Source of the DNA: Thioalkalivibrio sp. XN8
Lineage (GTDB): Bacteria; Pseudomonadota; Gammaproteobacteria; Steroidobacterales; XN24
Length of the DNA: 64,000 nt
NCBI RefSeq assembly: GCF_011058255.1
Contig: NZ_JAALFH010000067.1
Span: 369,724-433,723, forward strand
Reading direction: 5' to 3'
The position numbers and the translations under genes are program-made. Positions 62,980-64,000 of the stretch are shown in pieces. Under the pieces are notes generated by a model. That model searched no databases. It was given only the letters and a program-made list of their open reading frames with translations, and was not told where the DNA came from. Position 1 is the first letter of the stretch. Each line of letters opens with the position of its first letter.

Positions 62980-64000
62980 CTACTGCCAGCCGATCATCAC
63001 GGCAACGACCAGCGTCACCGAGCCGGCCAGCATCAGCTTCAGCAGCAGCGGCAGGACGAACCGCAGCCAGCGGTCGTAGGGAATCCCGGCGATGCCGAGG
63101 ATGCCCATCAGGACCGGGTTGGTCGGCACGATCATGTTGGCGAAGCCGTCGCCGAACTGGAAAGCCAGCACCGCGGTTTGCCGCGTGACGCCGACCAGGT
63201 CGCCGATGGGCGCCATCAGCGGCATGGTCACATAGGCCTGGCCCGAGCCCGACGGGATGAAGACGTTGATCACCGTCTGGATCAGCAGCATGCCGATCGC
63301 GGCGAATTCGGCGCCGAGCAGCTGCAGAGGGGCGGCGAGGGCGTTGACGATGGTGTGCAGGACCTGCCCGTCCTCGAGGATCAGCGCGATCGAGCGGGCG
63401 AAGCCGATCAGCAGCGCGGTGCCGGCCAGCTCGGCTGCGCCCTCAGCGAAGCGGCGGGCGGTGCCGTCGGCACCGAGACCCCCGACCAGGCCCGCAACCA
63501 GGGCCAGGCCGAGGAAGATGGCACTCAGCTCGAGGATGTACCACTTGGGCACTGCAATGCCGTAGACCATGAGCGCAAGTGTCGCCAGCGTCAGGACCGC
63601 GACCAGCTTGTGCCGGGCATCCAGGCCCGCGGGCAGTTCGACCGCGGCGTGCTGGGCAGTCTCGATGTCGTGGACGAGACTGTTGGCCGGATCCGCCTGC
63701 ACCCGCCGTGCATAGGACCAGACATGGTGGACCCCGATTGCCAGGAAAGGCAGGAACAGCGCCAGGCGAAAGCCGAGCCCGGACGCGGGCGGCAGGCCGG
63801 CGACGTTCTGCGCCACCAGCACCGTAAAGGGGTTCAGCGCCGCCACGCCGTAGCCGATGCCATAACCGCAGACCATGATGCCGATCGCCGTGACCGTGTC
63901 CATGCGCATGGCGACGCACAGCGCGATCAGCACCAGCGTCAACGGGATGTACTCTTCCGCCACGCCGAGCGTTGCGGAGCCGGCGGCGAACACCGCCATG
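62980..64000 (-). CDS. YfcC/DcuC-type anion carrier (5' end outside window)
   Basis: The C-terminal 339 or so residues are visible and the frame is open to the window edge; full family members have about 450-500. Ten or so hydrophobic helices remain. Motifs FIPSGSGQAYVTMPLMAPIG and FGDGFANMIVPTNPVLMGIL match the YfcC family of putative basic-amino-acid or C4-dicarboxylate carriers. An apparent ATG at 63999 is internal, so the true start lies outside. Confidence 0.85.
   Translation of the reverse strand, partial: MAVFAAGSATLGVAEEYIPLTLVLIALCVAMRMDTVTAIGIMVCGYGIGYGVAALNPFTVLVAQNVAGLPPASGLGFRLALFLPFLAIGVHHVWSYARRVQADPANSLVHDIETAQHAAVELPAGLDARHKLVAVLTLATLALMVYGIAVPKWYILELSAIFLGLALVAGLVGGLGADGTARRFAEGAAELAGTALLIGFARSIALILEDGQVLHTIVNALAAPLQLLGAEFAAIGMLLIQTVINVFIPSGSGQAYVTMPLMAPIGDLVGVTRQTAVLAFQFGDGFANMIVPTNPVLMGILGIAGIPYDRWLRFVLPLLLKLMLAGSVTLVVAVMIGWQ

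Overview
The window is 64 kb of GC-rich DNA (most genes have strongly G/C-ending codons) from a gammaproteobacterial chromosome. Two gene orders support this. The first is ubiG-mtaD-mtnA-gyrA-serC-pheA-hisC-aroA-cmk-rpsA-ihfB-lapA-lapB, an order I recognise from Pseudomonas. The second is thrS-infC-rpmI-rplT-pheS-pheT-ihfA-merR-tRNA-Pro. The genus cannot be named from the sequence. Decaheme cytochromes, Moco biosynthesis, a betaine-type transporter with a stress protein, and a PEP-CTERM remnant suggest a free-living sediment or aquatic bacterium (inference).

Layout. 1-4.8 kb is a minus-strand operon with mostly 4-nt overlaps: mtaD, ubiG, gph, rmuC and a squalene/phytoene-synthase-family gene cut by the window edge. 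4.9-20.4 kb runs on the plus strand: mtnA, gyrA, serC, serA, pheA, hisC, aroA, cmk, rpsA, ihfB, lapA, lapB, a ComEA-like gene and galU. 20.5-28.5 kb is the most distinctive block: two tandem decaheme OmcA/MtrC-type lipoproteins with collagen-like Gly-X-Y linkers, an MtrA/DmsE decaheme cytochrome and an MtrB/PioB porin, ended by a strong terminator. This is a complete outer-membrane electron conduit. 28.6-30.9 kb is moaA-moaC-moaD-moaE. 30.9-33.8 kb on the minus strand holds a pyridoxal-phosphate aminotransferase, tRNA-Asn and an SLC13/DASS transporter. 33.9-43.4 kb carries uvrB, tRNA-Val and the thrS...merR translation cluster, followed by tRNA-Pro.

43.6-45.1 kb is a lower-GC, gene-poor patch with an orphan PEP-CTERM tail, a small conserved-looking protein, a duplicated tRNA-Pro 3' segment and a secreted protein with four CX3C motifs. 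45.6-53.4 kb is a signalling operon: a PotD-like lipoprotein without any transporter, a Cache-type hybrid histidine kinase with receiver and HPt domains, and a 1307-residue receiver/PAS/GAF/GGDEF/EAL protein. It reads as a sensor of a small ligand, possibly a polyamine, that controls cyclic-di-GMP. 53.5-56.2 kb has a cNMP/CBS/DUF294 regulator and a DnaQ-like exonuclease. 56.2-64 kb is transport and stress: BCCT carrier with Usp, YeiH-like permease, a lipoprotein with sodC, AbgT-type carrier, a small membrane protein and a truncated YfcC-type carrier.

The best candidates for less-described biology are the mtr-like conduit with its duplicated collagen-linked decaheme proteins, the binding protein/hybrid kinase/GGDEF-EAL operon, and the small CX3C secreted protein.
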